This document shows positions 7,505-15,829 of a stretch of DNA of 64,000 nucleotides, in pieces. This stretch comes from Archangium sp. (lineage in GTDB: Bacteria; Myxococcota; Myxococcia; Myxococcales; Myxococcaceae): assembly GCA_030681645.1 (NCBI GenBank), contig JAUXRX010000007.1, forward strand, positions 372,001 to 436,000, written 5' to 3'. The position numbers and the translations under genes were made by a program. The notes under the pieces are model-generated. The model ran no database searches and had not been told where the DNA came from. It saw nothing but the letters and a program-made list of their open reading frames with translations. Every line of letters begins with the position of its first letter. The stretch's first letter is position 1.

Positions 7505-8191
7505 GTGTCAGCTGATGCCCTGCCGCTCCCGAGGTTGGTCCCCACGCCGCCGCCGACGGGGCAAGCCGAAGCGAGGCTCCTGAGGCTGGTGGAGCGGATC
7601 AAGAAGGACGACGTGCTCGCGTTCGAGGAGCTCTACCGGCTCACCCGCGACGACGTGGCGCGCACCCTCTTTCACCTCGTCGGTCACCGGCCCGACCTGG
7701 AAGACATGATCCAGGACACGTACCTGCGGCTGCTCAAGGCGGTGCCTTCGTTTCGAGGCGAGTCGCAGTTCCGCACCTTCCTCTACCGGGTGTGCGCGAA
7801 CGTGGCGTTGATGAACCTGCGCTGGTGGCGGCGCCGCCGCGAAGATCCCACCGCGGACCTGCCCGAGGGCATCGACTTCGGTGAAGACCCCGAGCGGGCG
7901 GCGCAGGCAGCGCAGGCGTCGCGCCTGGTGCACCGCGCGCTCACGAAGCTGACCGCGAAGAAGCGGATCGTGTTCGTGTACCACGAGCTCTGCGGCATGG
8001 GCCCGGAGGAGATCGCGCAGGCCGTGGGCGTCTCGTACAACACGGTGCGCTCTCGCCTGCACCACGCGCGGTTGGAGTTCACCGAAGCCCTGCGCGAGCT
8101 GACCCTGGAGCGCAGCCCCTCGACCCCGCCCAGGGTGAACGGGACGCTTCGCGGTTGGAGCGACTCCGAGAACGAGAAGGTGGAGTCATGA
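7505..8191 (+). CDS. ECF-type sigma-70 family RNA polymerase sigma factor
   Basis: A 228-residue sigma factor. Region 2 is FEELYRLTRDDVARTL through DLEDMIQDTYLRLLKAVPSFRGESQFRTFLYRV (~35-95), and region 4 is LTKLTAKKRIVFVYHELCGMGPEEIAQAVGVSYNTVRSRLHHAR (~155-200). The open frame extends upstream, but GTG at 7505 is chosen because GGAGG (7494-7498) lies six bases before it and the upstream codons come from the tandem duplication. The last ~20 codons include a copy of a REP-like palindrome (8118-8142). Its stop overlaps the start of the FecR-type anti-sigma gene by 4 bp, so the pair is co-translated. Confidence 0.92.
   Translation: MSADALPLPRLVPTPPPTGQAEARLLRLVERIKKDDVLAFEELYRLTRDDVARTLFHLVGHRPDLEDMIQDTYLRLLKAVPSFRGESQFRTFLYRVCANVALMNLRWWRRRREDPTADLPEGIDFGEDPERAAQAAQASRLVHRALTKLTAKKRIVFVYHELCGMGPEEIAQAVGVSYNTVRSRLHHARLEFTEALRELTLERSPSTPPRVNGTLRGWSDSENEKVES
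8118..8142. repeat. REP-like palindrome copy inside the sigma gene
   Basis: This 25-mer matches 21 of 25 positions of the palindromic element at 9458-9482 read in the opposite orientation. It encodes the STPPRVNG part of the sigma C-terminus, beyond region 4. Confidence 0.5.
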
Positions 8192-9807
8192 TCCGCCACG
8201 ACGTGCAGCTGTGGGCGTACGCGGCGAAGGAGCTGGAGCTCGGCGATCACCGCTACGTGGAAGCGCACCTCGAAGACTGCCCCGAGTGCACCGAGCAGCT
8301 CGCCTCGGTGCAGGTGGCCAAGGAGGCGCTCGAGCTGGCGCGTGATGCGCGGCCGCGCGTGGCCTGGGCGCACGTGGATGAGCGCATCGGCGCGATGGTG
8401 GAGAAGCGGCTCGCCTCGCAGGCGCGGCGCCCGATGTACTTGCGGCTGGGCGTGGTGGGCCTGGGCTTCGCGGCCGCGGCCGCCGCGGTGCTGACGCTCG
8501 CGTTCCCCCGGCAGGAGCCGAGGCCCCTGCCGGCGACCGAGCAGCCGGCGCCGATCTCCTCGTGGGCTCGCGTCGATCGGGCCCAGGGGCTCAGCCGGGT
8601 CGATGGCAGCTCGAGCGAGCTCCTCGATGGCACCGAGCTGCGCGGTGGTGACGTGCTGCGCACCTCGAAGGTGGGCAAGGCGTACGTGCACCTGCCTGAC
8701 GGGAGCCACCTGCGGGTCGGTGGCGCCTCTCAGCTCGCGCTCACCCGGTCCGAGGCCGACGACGTGGCGCTCACGCTCGAGCGTGGCTCGCTGGCGGTGC
8801 GGGCGTCGCACCAGGCGCGGAAGGCGTTCGTGGTGCACTCCGGCGGGTTGTCGGTGAACGTGATCGGCACCGTGTTCAGCGTGACGAATGACGCCGAGCA
8901 GGTGGAGGTGTCGGTGACGGAGGGCCAGGTGCGCGTGGAGCTGCCCACCGGTGAGTCGACCTTCGTCGAGCCCGGCCAGCGGCTGCGCTTCGACTCGAAG
9001 ACGCAGCGCTCGAAGCGGCTGAAGCTGAGCCCGGCCAACGAGCGCGAGCTGGCGGAGATCACCGCGGTGGCTGACGCCACGACGTCGGTCGAGCAGCGCG
9101 GGGTGGTGGCGGCGGTGGGCGGGTCGCCTTCTGCGCCGCCGATGCTGACCGCGCAGGGCACGCCCAGGTCGTTGCCGAGGTTGTCGGCGGCGGAAGCGCG
9201 GGCGCGGCAGGTGTCGCCCCCGGTGGTGGAGGCGCCGAAGGAGCAGCCGAAGACGGAGCTGATCGTCGAAGGCCCGGCCGAGGTGTGGCCGACGCTGGGT
9301 GGTGGGGAGATCGTCCGGGGAGTGCCTGCGCCGCGCGAGCCGGTCTCGCAGCCGGCGCAGGTCGAGGTGCCCCCGGTGTCGCAGCCCACCGAGTGGGCCG
9401 AGGCGCCGAAGCCGAGCGTCGAGGAGTGGGCGCCGCTTCCGGTGCCTGCCGCGCCTGCTCCGCTCACCCCGAGCGGAGTCGAGGGGGCAACCAACACTTC
9501 AGTCGCCCGGCTCACCGACGAGCCGGCGCCCACGAAGGTGATGCCGAAGGACCTCGAGATGATCTTCCTGCAGCGCGCAGAGGACTCGATCGAGAAGGGC
9601 ACGTGCGATCGCTTCCTGCTGGGGCTGGAGGACATCGCGCTCGACGCAGAACGCAACGCCCGCAGCGAGCAGGCGCGGGTGCTGCGAGCGCGGTGCTTCG
9701 ACACGCAGATGCGGCCGCGGCAGGCGATGAACGAATACCGGAAGTACCTCGAGGCCTACCCGCGCGGGCGCTTCAGCGCGGAAGCGCACCAGGCGCTGGG
9801 CGAGTAG
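8188..9807 (+). CDS. Anti-sigma factor with zinc-finger ZAS motif, one TM segment and FecR domain
   Basis: A 539-residue partner of the preceding ECF sigma factor; its ATG overlaps that gene's stop. The N-terminal cytoplasmic part carries the anti-sigma zinc motif His27-x3-Cys31-x2-Cys34. A single transmembrane helix at ~86-106 follows, then a FecR-type beta domain (~140-255, with VIGTVFSV and VSVTEGQVRVELPTG). A long Pro/Ala-rich low-complexity region (~300-440) and a C-terminal ~70 residues resembling a TPR-like helical pair complete it. The layout implies sensing outside the cytoplasm and release of the sigma factor. The low-complexity region contains an in-frame palindrome encoding LTPSGVEG. 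Confidence 0.88.
   Translation: MIRHDVQLWAYAAKELELGDHRYVEAHLEDCPECTEQLASVQVAKEALELARDARPRVAWAHVDERIGAMVEKRLASQARRPMYLRLGVVGLGFAAAAAAVLTLAFPRQEPRPLPATEQPAPISSWARVDRAQGLSRVDGSSSELLDGTELRGGDVLRTSKVGKAYVHLPDGSHLRVGGASQLALTRSEADDVALTLERGSLAVRASHQARKAFVVHSGGLSVNVIGTVFSVTNDAEQVEVSVTEGQVRVELPTGESTFVEPGQRLRFDSKTQRSKRLKLSPANERELAEITAVADATTSVEQRGVVAAVGGSPSAPPMLTAQGTPRSLPRLSAAEARARQVSPPVVEAPKEQPKTELIVEGPAEVWPTLGGGEIVRGVPAPREPVSQPAQVEVPPVSQPTEWAEAPKPSVEEWAPLPVPAAPAPLTPSGVEGATNTSVARLTDEPAPTKVMPKDLEMIFLQRAEDSIEKGTCDRFLLGLEDIALDAERNARSEQARVLRARCFDTQMRPRQAMNEYRKYLEAYPRGRFSAEAHQALGE
9458..9482. repeat. REP-like palindrome in frame in the anti-sigma gene
   Basis: CTCCGCTC (9458-9465), ACCCC, GAGCGGAG (9471-9478) form a perfect 8-bp stem followed by TCGAGG. 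It encodes LTPSGVEG in a region that is otherwise proline-rich linker. Confidence 0.7.
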
Positions 9808-9845
9808 GTCGGTGCGCAGCGCCGGGTGAGGGGCTTCACCAGGTG

Positions 9846-9892
9846 GCCCCTCACCCCGGCCCTCTCCCCGCTGGCGCAGGGAGAGGGAGAAC
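9846..9892. terminator. Dispersed CCCTCTCCC/GGGAGAGGG hairpin
   Basis: Arms lie at 9860-9868 and 9879-9887, preceded by CCCCTCACCCC. It sits between convergent genes and overlaps the 3' end of the Rsm22-like gene, whose last ~15 codons are made of this repeat. Confidence 0.7.
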
Positions 9893-11059
9893 GGGACGAC
9901 CTGCGCTCGCGACGACCTCGACCGTCGACTTCTCGGTGAGCGCGCGGCCATCACCGCGCTCCTCGGTATCGGTGATGCGAATGACGTCCCCGCGGGCGAT
10001 CTTGAAGAACAGCCGGTTCGTCTCCGACTCGTGCTTCTCCTGCATCGCCAGGCCGATTCGTCCATCCGGTCCACACGCCATGAAGCGGCGCCGGCCCTTG
10101 CCCTCGAGCGGCTCAGACACGATCCTGAACAACGTGCCCGGCGGCGGTGTGGCCCACGCCTCGCCCTTTGGCGCGAGCACCAGGTAGCTCATCTTGAGCG
10201 ACTCCTTGTGCAGGCCCGCGGTGCGCGCGAGATCTTCGACGAGCCCGGGCATGCGCCACGAGCGCTCGGCGTGGCACCAGTCGGACTCCTTGATGAGCGC
10301 GGGGCAATTTCCCCGGAACAGGCACGGCGCGCGCACCGCGTAGCCCTGGCTCACCAGCGCGTCGCGCACCTGCAGCAGCGCCCGCGACGTGTCACGCAGC
10401 GCCGGCTCGATCACCACCAGCGAGCCATTGGGGTTGACGCGCTCGAGCACCTTCTCGAGCAACTGCGCGCGCGGAGCGATCTGCCCGTTGAACAGCTCGT
10501 TCACCACGTGGCCCATGGTGATCAGGTCGTACTTCCCGTCGGGCAGCGGCTTCTCGGGGCTCCACTCGCGGGTGGCGAGGCCTTCCCCGGCTTCCAGGGC
10601 GAGGGCCTTCGCCAGCTCCAGCGCAGGCTTGCTGCGATCGGCGGCCAGCACGCTCGTCGCGCCCGCATCGAGCGCCGCGAACGCGAGGGGACCCGGACCC
10701 GAGCCGAGATCCATCACGGAGCGGGGACGGCTGGTCAGCTCAGACAGCGTGCTGCGCGCCTGGGCGTAGCTGACGGGCCAATAGAAGAGCAGGTACGCGC
10801 CGAGCAGCTTCGGGTCGTCCATGTACCGCGCGCCGGCGAGCGCACGATCGCGGGTGAGACCCATCGACAGCTGCTTGACGCCGGCGCCGACGACGCGCAG
10901 CTCATCGTGGGTGAGGTTGCCCTCGGGCAGGTCGTCTTCCTCGAAGCGGCCGCGCGGGTGACGGCCCTGGGGCTGCGCCTTGCCGCCCTTGCGGTGCCTG
11001 CGCCACACCGCGATCAATCGCGGAATCCACTGCTCGAGATCGCGGGCCGGGTCACCCAT
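9851..11059 (-). CDS. Rsm22-family (METTL17-like) SAM-dependent methyltransferase
   Basis: A 402-residue protein of the bacterial 'small ribosomal subunit Rsm22' family. The N-terminal helical region is followed by a Rossmann core starting at VMDLGSGPGPLAFAAL (~115-130). DLITMGHVVNELF, then a cysteine/histidine-containing segment (CLFRGNCPALIKESDWCH, ~245-262), follow; in METTL17 relatives these cysteines bind an iron-sulphur cluster. The family is tied to small-subunit ribosome maturation; the reaction here is inferred. The C-terminal residues after SAGRP are translated from the dispersed hairpin repeat. Its start overlaps the upstream unknown gene by 8 bp. Confidence 0.82.
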   Translation of the reverse strand: MGDPARDLEQWIPRLIAVWRRHRKGGKAQPQGRHPRGRFEEDDLPEGNLTHDELRVVGAGVKQLSMGLTRDRALAGARYMDDPKLLGAYLLFYWPVSYAQARSTLSELTSRPRSVMDLGSGPGPLAFAALDAGATSVLAADRSKPALELAKALALEAGEGLATREWSPEKPLPDGKYDLITMGHVVNELFNGQIAPRAQLLEKVLERVNPNGSLVVIEPALRDTSRALLQVRDALVSQGYAVRAPCLFRGNCPALIKESDWCHAERSWRMPGLVEDLARTAGLHKESLKMSYLVLAPKGEAWATPPPGTLFRIVSEPLEGKGRRRFMACGPDGRIGLAMQEKHESETNRLFFKIARGDVIRITDTEERGDGRALTEKSTVEVVASAGRPVLPLPAPAGRGPG

Positions 11060-11756
11060 GGGTCGCCTCGTATACCTCGCCTGCGCACCAGTCGATCAGC
11101 GTCAGCCTGTCCAGGCGGCCGAGGGCCCGGTCGTCGCGCGCGGTGAGCCCCAGACCCACCACCCGGCCATCGCTGGCCTGGCCGTAGAGCGAGGCACCGG
11201 AGGGCAGGGGAAAGGCGAAGCAGTCCTTGAGGGGCTGTGAGCCGCTCGAGTACGCCACGGGCCGCTCGGCGCCGAAGAGCGCGCGCAGGCTGTCGAGGCG
11301 CAGCTCCCTCGCAGCGAAGGGCGCCGCCAGCCCCTTGCGGAGGTGCAGCCGCTTGAAGCCGAGCCCTTCCCGTTCCTGCGCGAGCACCGCCTTCACCGCG
11401 TCGAGGTCGCCCGCCGCCCTGTGCACCACTTCCCGGGGAACCAGCTCGAGCTGAAGCCAATCGTCTTCGTGCAGGCGCAGGGCTTCCCCGAGGCCGCCCT
11501 CGGTGACCTCTTCCGGGATGACGTCGGCCACGGTGGGCAGGGAGAAGAGGATGGTGGCCGGGTCGACGTACTGCACCTTGCGCAGCACCAGCCTGAGCGC
11601 GCCTGCCGACGGCGTCGCCTCGACCACCAACCAGTGGTCCTTGCCGAGGGTCACCTCGCTCGTGGGGACCTGGCGGGCGGGGTACTTGAGCTTCAGGAAC
11701 GCCTCCCCCGTGTCCGCGTCGACGAAGGTGACGTCGATGATCTCCGCACCGCTCAT
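11052..11756 (-). CDS. Hypothetical cytoplasmic protein
   Basis: A 234-residue protein that I do not recognise. It has no signal peptide, membrane segment or cysteine motif. It is mixed alpha/beta in character, with a lysine/valine-rich beta-like N-terminal third (FLKLKYPARQVP) and an acidic middle (VIPEEVTEGGLGEALRLHEDDW). It is the upstream gene of a two-gene minus-strand unit, overlapping the Rsm22-family methyltransferase by 8 bp, so the two are translated together and may share a role in ribosome or RNA maturation; that is inference only. Confidence 0.7.
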   Translation of the reverse strand: MSGAEIIDVTFVDADTGEAFLKLKYPARQVPTSEVTLGKDHWLVVEATPSAGALRLVLRKVQYVDPATILFSLPTVADVIPEEVTEGGLGEALRLHEDDWLQLELVPREVVHRAAGDLDAVKAVLAQEREGLGFKRLHLRKGLAAPFAARELRLDSLRALFGAERPVAYSSGSQPLKDCFAFPLPSGASLYGQASDGRVVGLGLTARDDRALGRLDRLTLIDWCAGEVYEATHG

Positions 11757-11804
11757 GTGGCGTGATTAGCGCGTTCTGGGGGCGGGCCAGTTACAAAGGC
11801 GAAC

Positions 11805-11976
11805 ATGATCTGGGTCGCTTCACCTCGGCCAGCCGTCCGCTGCGCTCCCGGCTGTCTCGCGCAGCGTTCCGCTGCTATCGGTTCCGCTCCATGATCTGGG
11901 TCGCTTCACCTCGGCCAGCCGTCCGCTGCGCTCCCGGCTGTCTCGCGCAGCGTTCCGCTGCTATCGGTTCCGCTCC
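11805..11976. repeat. Perfect 86-bp tandem duplication ending at the ABC ATPase start codon
   Basis: Copies 11805-11890 and 11891-11976 appear identical. Each begins with ATGATCTGGGTCGCTT, and the unit is followed at 11977 by ATGATT, the start of the ABC ATPase, so the duplication boundary coincides with the start codon. Each copy contains GCAGCG-TTC-CGCTGC (11861-11875 and 11947-11961), a small hairpin. The rest of the 220-bp gap (11757-11804) shows nothing recognisable. Confidence 0.92.
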
Positions 11977-12966
11977 ATGATTCGCGTCAGCGGTCTCAAG
12001 AAGCACTATCGGGTTCACAAGCGGCCGCCCGGGCTGAAGGCGGCGGTGAAGTCGCTCTTCAAGCGCGAGTACGAGGTGGTGAAGGCGGTCGACGGCATCG
12101 ACTTCTTCATCGCGCCCGGCGAGCGCGTCGGCTTCCTCGGCCCCAATGGCGCGGGCAAGACCACCACCCTCAAGATGGCCTCGGGCCTGCTGCACCCCAC
12201 CTCGGGCGAGGTCACGGTGGACGGCCACACCCCGCAAAAGCGCGAGAACGACTTCCTCAAGAAGATCATGTTGGTGATGGGCCAGAAGCAGCAGCTCATG
12301 TGGGATCTGCCGCCGGCCGACACCTACGAGCTCAACCGCGCCATCTACGACGTGCCGCGCGACGAGTTCACCAGGCGCCTCAAGGAGCTGACCGAGCTGC
12401 TCGAGCTGGGCGAGCTGGTGACCAAGCCCACTCGCCAGCTCTCCCTGGGCGAGCGGATGAAGTGTGAGCTCGCCGGCGCGCTGGTGCACGGCCCGAAGGT
12501 GCTCTTCCTCGACGAGCCCACCATCGGCCTCGACGTCTCGATGCAGGTGGCGATGCGCGACTTCATTCGCCGCTACAACGAAGAGCATGGCGCCACGCTG
12601 ATCCTGACCTCGCACTACATGGACGACGTCGCCGCGCTCTGCCCGCGGGTGATCGTCATCGACAAGGGCGCGCTCTCCTTCGACGGAAAGCTGGAGGACC
12701 TGGTCAAGCGCGTTCGGCCCGAGAAGCGGCTCACGCTCCGGTTCTCGGCGCCCGTACCACGCGAGACGGTGGCCGAGCTGGGCACGGTGGTGAAGTACGA
12801 GGGCGTCGAGGCCGTGCTGCTGGTGCCGCAGTCCGCGATGAACGCCGCGGTGGCGAAGGCGCTGGCCACGTTGCCGGTGCAGGATCTCAACGTCGAGAAC
12901 CCGCCGCTCGAAGAGGTGATGAGCGAGCTGTTCTCCCGCAGCCGCGCGGCCAGGGAGGCGGCGTGA
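11977..12966 (+). CDS. ABC-2 type exporter, ATP-binding subunit (COG4586-like)
   Basis: A 329-residue ATPase. Walker A is GPNGAGKTTT (residues 55-64), the signature is LSLGE (~154), Walker B is VLFLDEP (~175) and the switch His lies in LTSHYMDD (~212). The C-terminal ~90 residues are an extra regulatory domain. The 30-residue insertion before Walker A (KRPPGLKAAVKSLFKREYEVV) is typical of the COG4586 group. The next two genes are ABC-2 permeases, the first overlapping by 4 bp. The substrate is unknown for this family. There is no clear ribosome-binding site; the start lies at the end of an 86-bp tandem repeat. Confidence 0.9.
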   Translation: MIRVSGLKKHYRVHKRPPGLKAAVKSLFKREYEVVKAVDGIDFFIAPGERVGFLGPNGAGKTTTLKMASGLLHPTSGEVTVDGHTPQKRENDFLKKIMLVMGQKQQLMWDLPPADTYELNRAIYDVPRDEFTRRLKELTELLELGELVTKPTRQLSLGERMKCELAGALVHGPKVLFLDEPTIGLDVSMQVAMRDFIRRYNEEHGATLILTSHYMDDVAALCPRVIVIDKGALSFDGKLEDLVKRVRPEKRLTLRFSAPVPRETVAELGTVVKYEGVEAVLLVPQSAMNAAVAKALATLPVQDLNVENPPLEEVMSELFSRSRAAREAA

Positions 12967-13778
12967 GACCGTTCGCAGCCCTCCGCGCGATCCCCACGCT
13001 GTTGCGCATCGGCTTCTCCGAGGCGGTGGCCTACCGCGCCGAGATGCTGGTGTGGGTGTTCGCCACCACCATGCCGCTGATCATGATGATGCTCTGGACC
13101 ACCGTGGCCGAGGTGGCGCCGGTGATGGGGCAGGGCGGCCGGGCGTGGGGCAGCGGCGCGTTCGTCGCCTACTTCCTGAGCGTGTTCATCGTGCGGCAGC
13201 TCATCTCGGCGTGGGCCGCGTGGGAGATCAACTTCGAGGTGCGCCAGGGCCTGTTGTCGATGCGCCTCTTGCGCCCCATGCACCCGGTGTTGTCGTACGC
13301 GATGAGCAACCTCGCCTACATGCCGATGCGCGCGCTGGTGACGCTGCCGGTGCTGGCGATTCTCCTGGTCACCGAGCTGAGCCGGATGACCGCCGACTGG
13401 CGGGTGTGGCTGCTCTGGCCGCTGGCGATGGTGGGCGGGTGGCTGATCACCTTCTTCGCGAACGTGGCCATCGGCAGCCTGAGCTTCTTCATCGACAGCT
13501 CGATCAAGATCATGGACGTGTGGCTGGCGGCCTTCTTCGTCTTCTCGGGCTACCTGTTCCCGCTCGAGCTCTTCCCGGAGTGGCTGCGGGTCGCCGCGCA
13601 GTGGATGCCGTTTCGGTACCAGATCGGCCTGCCGGTCGAGCTGATGACGGGGCAGCTCACGGTCGAAGCGGCGTTGCCGTTGCTGGCGCGCCAGTACGCC
13701 TGGGCCGCGGTGATGATCGCGCTCTCGCTCACGCTCTGGCGCGGCGGCATCAAGCGCTTCCAGGCGTTCGGGGGCTGA
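12963..13778 (+). CDS. ABC-2 type transporter permease (COG4587-like)
   Basis: A 271-residue integral membrane protein with about six hydrophobic helices (for example near residues 25-45, 60-80, 110-135, 145-175, 180-200 and 235-255). GTG at 12963 overlaps the stop of the ATPase gene (GTGA), implying coupled translation. It pairs with the following permease; a single ATPase with two different ABC-2 permeases is the usual composition of this exporter group. The substrate cannot be deduced. Confidence 0.87.
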   Translation: MRPFAALRAIPTLLRIGFSEAVAYRAEMLVWVFATTMPLIMMMLWTTVAEVAPVMGQGGRAWGSGAFVAYFLSVFIVRQLISAWAAWEINFEVRQGLLSMRLLRPMHPVLSYAMSNLAYMPMRALVTLPVLAILLVTELSRMTADWRVWLLWPLAMVGGWLITFFANVAIGSLSFFIDSSIKIMDVWLAAFFVFSGYLFPLELFPEWLRVAAQWMPFRYQIGLPVELMTGQLTVEAALPLLARQYAWAAVMIALSLTLWRGGIKRFQAFGG

Positions 13779-13781
13779 TCG

Positions 13782-14576
13782 ATGACGCGCTACCTCCGCC
13801 TGCTCGGGCTCCAGCTGCGCACCTCGGCGCTCCTCGCCGCGCAGTACCGCTTCGACTTCTTCGTCGACGCAGCCATCTCGTTGTTCTGGACGGCGACCGC
13901 GGTGGTGCCGCTGTTCGTGGTGTACGGCGAGGCGAGCCGGCCGGGCATTCCCGGGTGGAGCTTCGGCGAGGCGCTGGTGGTGACCGCCTGCTTCATTCTG
14001 CTGCAGGGCGTGCTCGACGGCGCGATCAACCCCGGGCTGCAGGCGGTGATCGATCACATCCGCAAGGGCACGCTCGACTTCGTCCTGCTCAAGCCCGCCG
14101 ACGCGCAGTTTCTGGTGTCGACCTCGCGCTTCCAGCTCTGGCGCGTGTTCAGCCTGGTCACCTCGGGCATCGTCTTCGGGGTCGCCTTCGACGCGATCGG
14201 GCACGGGCCGTCGCTGCTGGGCGTGCTCACTGCGCTGGTGCTCTTCGCGGTCGCCACGCTGCTGCTGTACTCGCTGTGGATCCTGATCATCTCGGCGGCC
14301 TTCATCGTGGTGAAGGTCGACAACCTCACCTATCTCTTCAGCTCGATCTTCGACGCGGCCCGCTGGCCCTCGAGCGTGTTCCGCGGCGCGGTGAAGTTCT
14401 TCTTCACCTTCGTGATCCCGCTCGCGGTGATGACCACGTTCCCGGCCGAGGCGCTGCTGGGCCGCCTGGCGCCGATGACCCTGGTGCTGAGCATCGCCGG
14501 TGCGTTCGCGTTCGCCGCGGTCGCGCGTGGCATCTGGCTGCGCAGCATCGGGCACTACACCTCTGCGGGTGGGTGA
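13782..14576 (+). CDS. ABC-2 type transporter permease (COG3694/DUF990-like)
   Basis: A 264-residue membrane protein, second permease of the exporter, starting 3 bp after the first. About six hydrophobic segments are visible (DFFVDAAISLFWTATAVVPLFVVY, then the regions around 65-85, 110-130, 145-180 and 205-245). KGTLDFVLLKPADAQF near residue 95 is the conserved cytoplasmic segment of DUF990-type permeases. It completes a three-gene transporter and is followed after 48 bp by an HDOD-domain gene. Confidence 0.87.
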   Translation: MTRYLRLLGLQLRTSALLAAQYRFDFFVDAAISLFWTATAVVPLFVVYGEASRPGIPGWSFGEALVVTACFILLQGVLDGAINPGLQAVIDHIRKGTLDFVLLKPADAQFLVSTSRFQLWRVFSLVTSGIVFGVAFDAIGHGPSLLGVLTALVLFAVATLLLYSLWILIISAAFIVVKVDNLTYLFSSIFDAARWPSSVFRGAVKFFFTFVIPLAVMTTFPAEALLGRLAPMTLVLSIAGAFAFAAVARGIWLRSIGHYTSAGG

Positions 14577-14624
14577 GGCGGTCCGGCGCGGCCCATGCAT
14601 CCCCGTCTCCCGGGGAGTGACGCC

Positions 14625-15719
14625 ATGTGGGAATGGCTGCGCCGCGTCTTCAGACGCGCGACGAAAGAGGCGGTGGCCGAGCCGGTGCGCCAACCGATCC
14701 GCACGGATCCGCCGAAGCTGCGGGTGATCTCCGGTGGGTTGGACACGACCTCCAGCTTCGAGCAGTTGCTCGCCCTCACGGGTCAGGAGCAACCCGGCCC
14801 GCTGGAATTGACCCCCGAAGAGCTCGAGCGCGAAGAGACCCTCGCGGCCGCGGTGCTCACGCACTTCCGGAAGAACCGGCCCGCGCCATCGGCCCTGCCC
14901 GCCATCTCGCTGCAGGTGCTCAACCTCGTCGCCGAGCCTGACCTGTCGCTCTCGCAGCTCACGCGGGTGGTCTCGCAGGATCCGGCGTTCTCGGCGGCGA
15001 TCCTGAAGGTGGCCAACTCGCCGGCCTACATGGGCGCCCAGGAGATCCAGACGCTGCGCGACGCGGTCTCCCGGCTGGGTCTGACCGAGGTGGGCCGGGT
15101 CGCGGGCATGGTGTCGGCGCGGTCCCTCTTTCAGCCGCAGGTGCGCAGCGAGTTCGCCGCGTTCGGCAGCCGGTGGAGCGACATCTTCTCGGAGTCCGTG
15201 GTCGCGGCGCGCGGCGCGGCCTGGCTGTGCATGCGGGTCAAGCGCTCGCGGTCCGATCACGCGTTCCTCGCCGGTATCCTCCACGATCTCGGCCGCTCGG
15301 TGGCGCTGCGCTCGGTCGCGGCGCTGTCACTCCACGAGCACTGCTTCGAGCTCGAGGGCACCGAGGTCGACCGCGTGGTCGAGCGCGTGCACGTGGAGAT
15401 CGGCGGCGAGGTGCACGTCGACTGGAGCCTCCCGCGCTTCCCCACCCTGGTGGCCATGCGCCACCACGATCTCAAGCTCCCGGTCGATGGCGAGTACGTC
15501 GACGTGCACTGCGTGCGGCTGGCCAGCGCCATGGTGCAGTACCTGAGGCAACCCTGGCGCGCGGCGCAGGTGAAGGCCGAGGTCGACGAGAGCTGCGCGG
15601 CGCTGCACCTCGACGGCTTCGCGTTGCGCTCGCTCGAGACCGTGCTGCGCACCGAGCTCGAGTCGGTGCTCGCGTCGTTCCATCAGCCGCCGCGTAAGCG
15701 CACCGGAAGTCATTTCTGA
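14625..15719 (+). CDS. HDOD-domain signalling protein
   Basis: A 364-residue protein. The first ~80 residues are basic then acidic linker; the HDOD domain begins near residue 88 with PSALPAISLQVLNLVAEPDLSLSQLTRVVSQDPAFSAAILKVANS split over the typical helices and continues through GILHDLGRS (HD-like dipeptide retained) to ~300. HDOD proteins are regulatory scaffolds in motility, two-component and c-di-GMP signalling, usually without proven phosphodiesterase activity. ATG 14625 is preferred over 14595 because GGGGAGTGA lies close upstream. It is probably transcribed apart from the ABC genes. Confidence 0.88.
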   Translation: MWEWLRRVFRRATKEAVAEPVRQPIRTDPPKLRVISGGLDTTSSFEQLLALTGQEQPGPLELTPEELEREETLAAAVLTHFRKNRPAPSALPAISLQVLNLVAEPDLSLSQLTRVVSQDPAFSAAILKVANSPAYMGAQEIQTLRDAVSRLGLTEVGRVAGMVSARSLFQPQVRSEFAAFGSRWSDIFSESVVAARGAAWLCMRVKRSRSDHAFLAGILHDLGRSVALRSVAALSLHEHCFELEGTEVDRVVERVHVEIGGEVHVDWSLPRFPTLVAMRHHDLKLPVDGEYVDVHCVRLASAMVQYLRQPWRAAQVKAEVDESCAALHLDGFALRSLETVLRTELESVLASFHQPPRKRTGSHF

Positions 15720-15730
15720 AGCCTGAGAAG

Positions 15731-15806
15731 CTCTCCCGGCGAAAGCGGGGAGAGGTCAGCCGGTCGCCCCTCACCCCGGCCCTCTCCCCGCTGCGCAGGG
15801 AGAGGG
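15731..15806. terminator. Two successive copies of the CCCTCTCCC hairpin
   Basis: CTCTCCC ... GGGAGAG (about 15731-15754) is followed by CCCTCTCCC (15780-15788) and GGGAGAGGG (15798-15806), the latter preceded by CCCCTCACCCC. It lies after the HDOD stop and before the exonuclease III start. Confidence 0.65.
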
Positions 15807-15829
15807 AGACAAGGTGATAGACAGGCGCG

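Noticed and set aside
12615..15284. 889-codon open frame on the minus strand across the ABC exporter genes
   Set aside because: Low-complexity Arg/His/Gln protein covering three well-supported plus-strand genes; a typical high-GC artefact.
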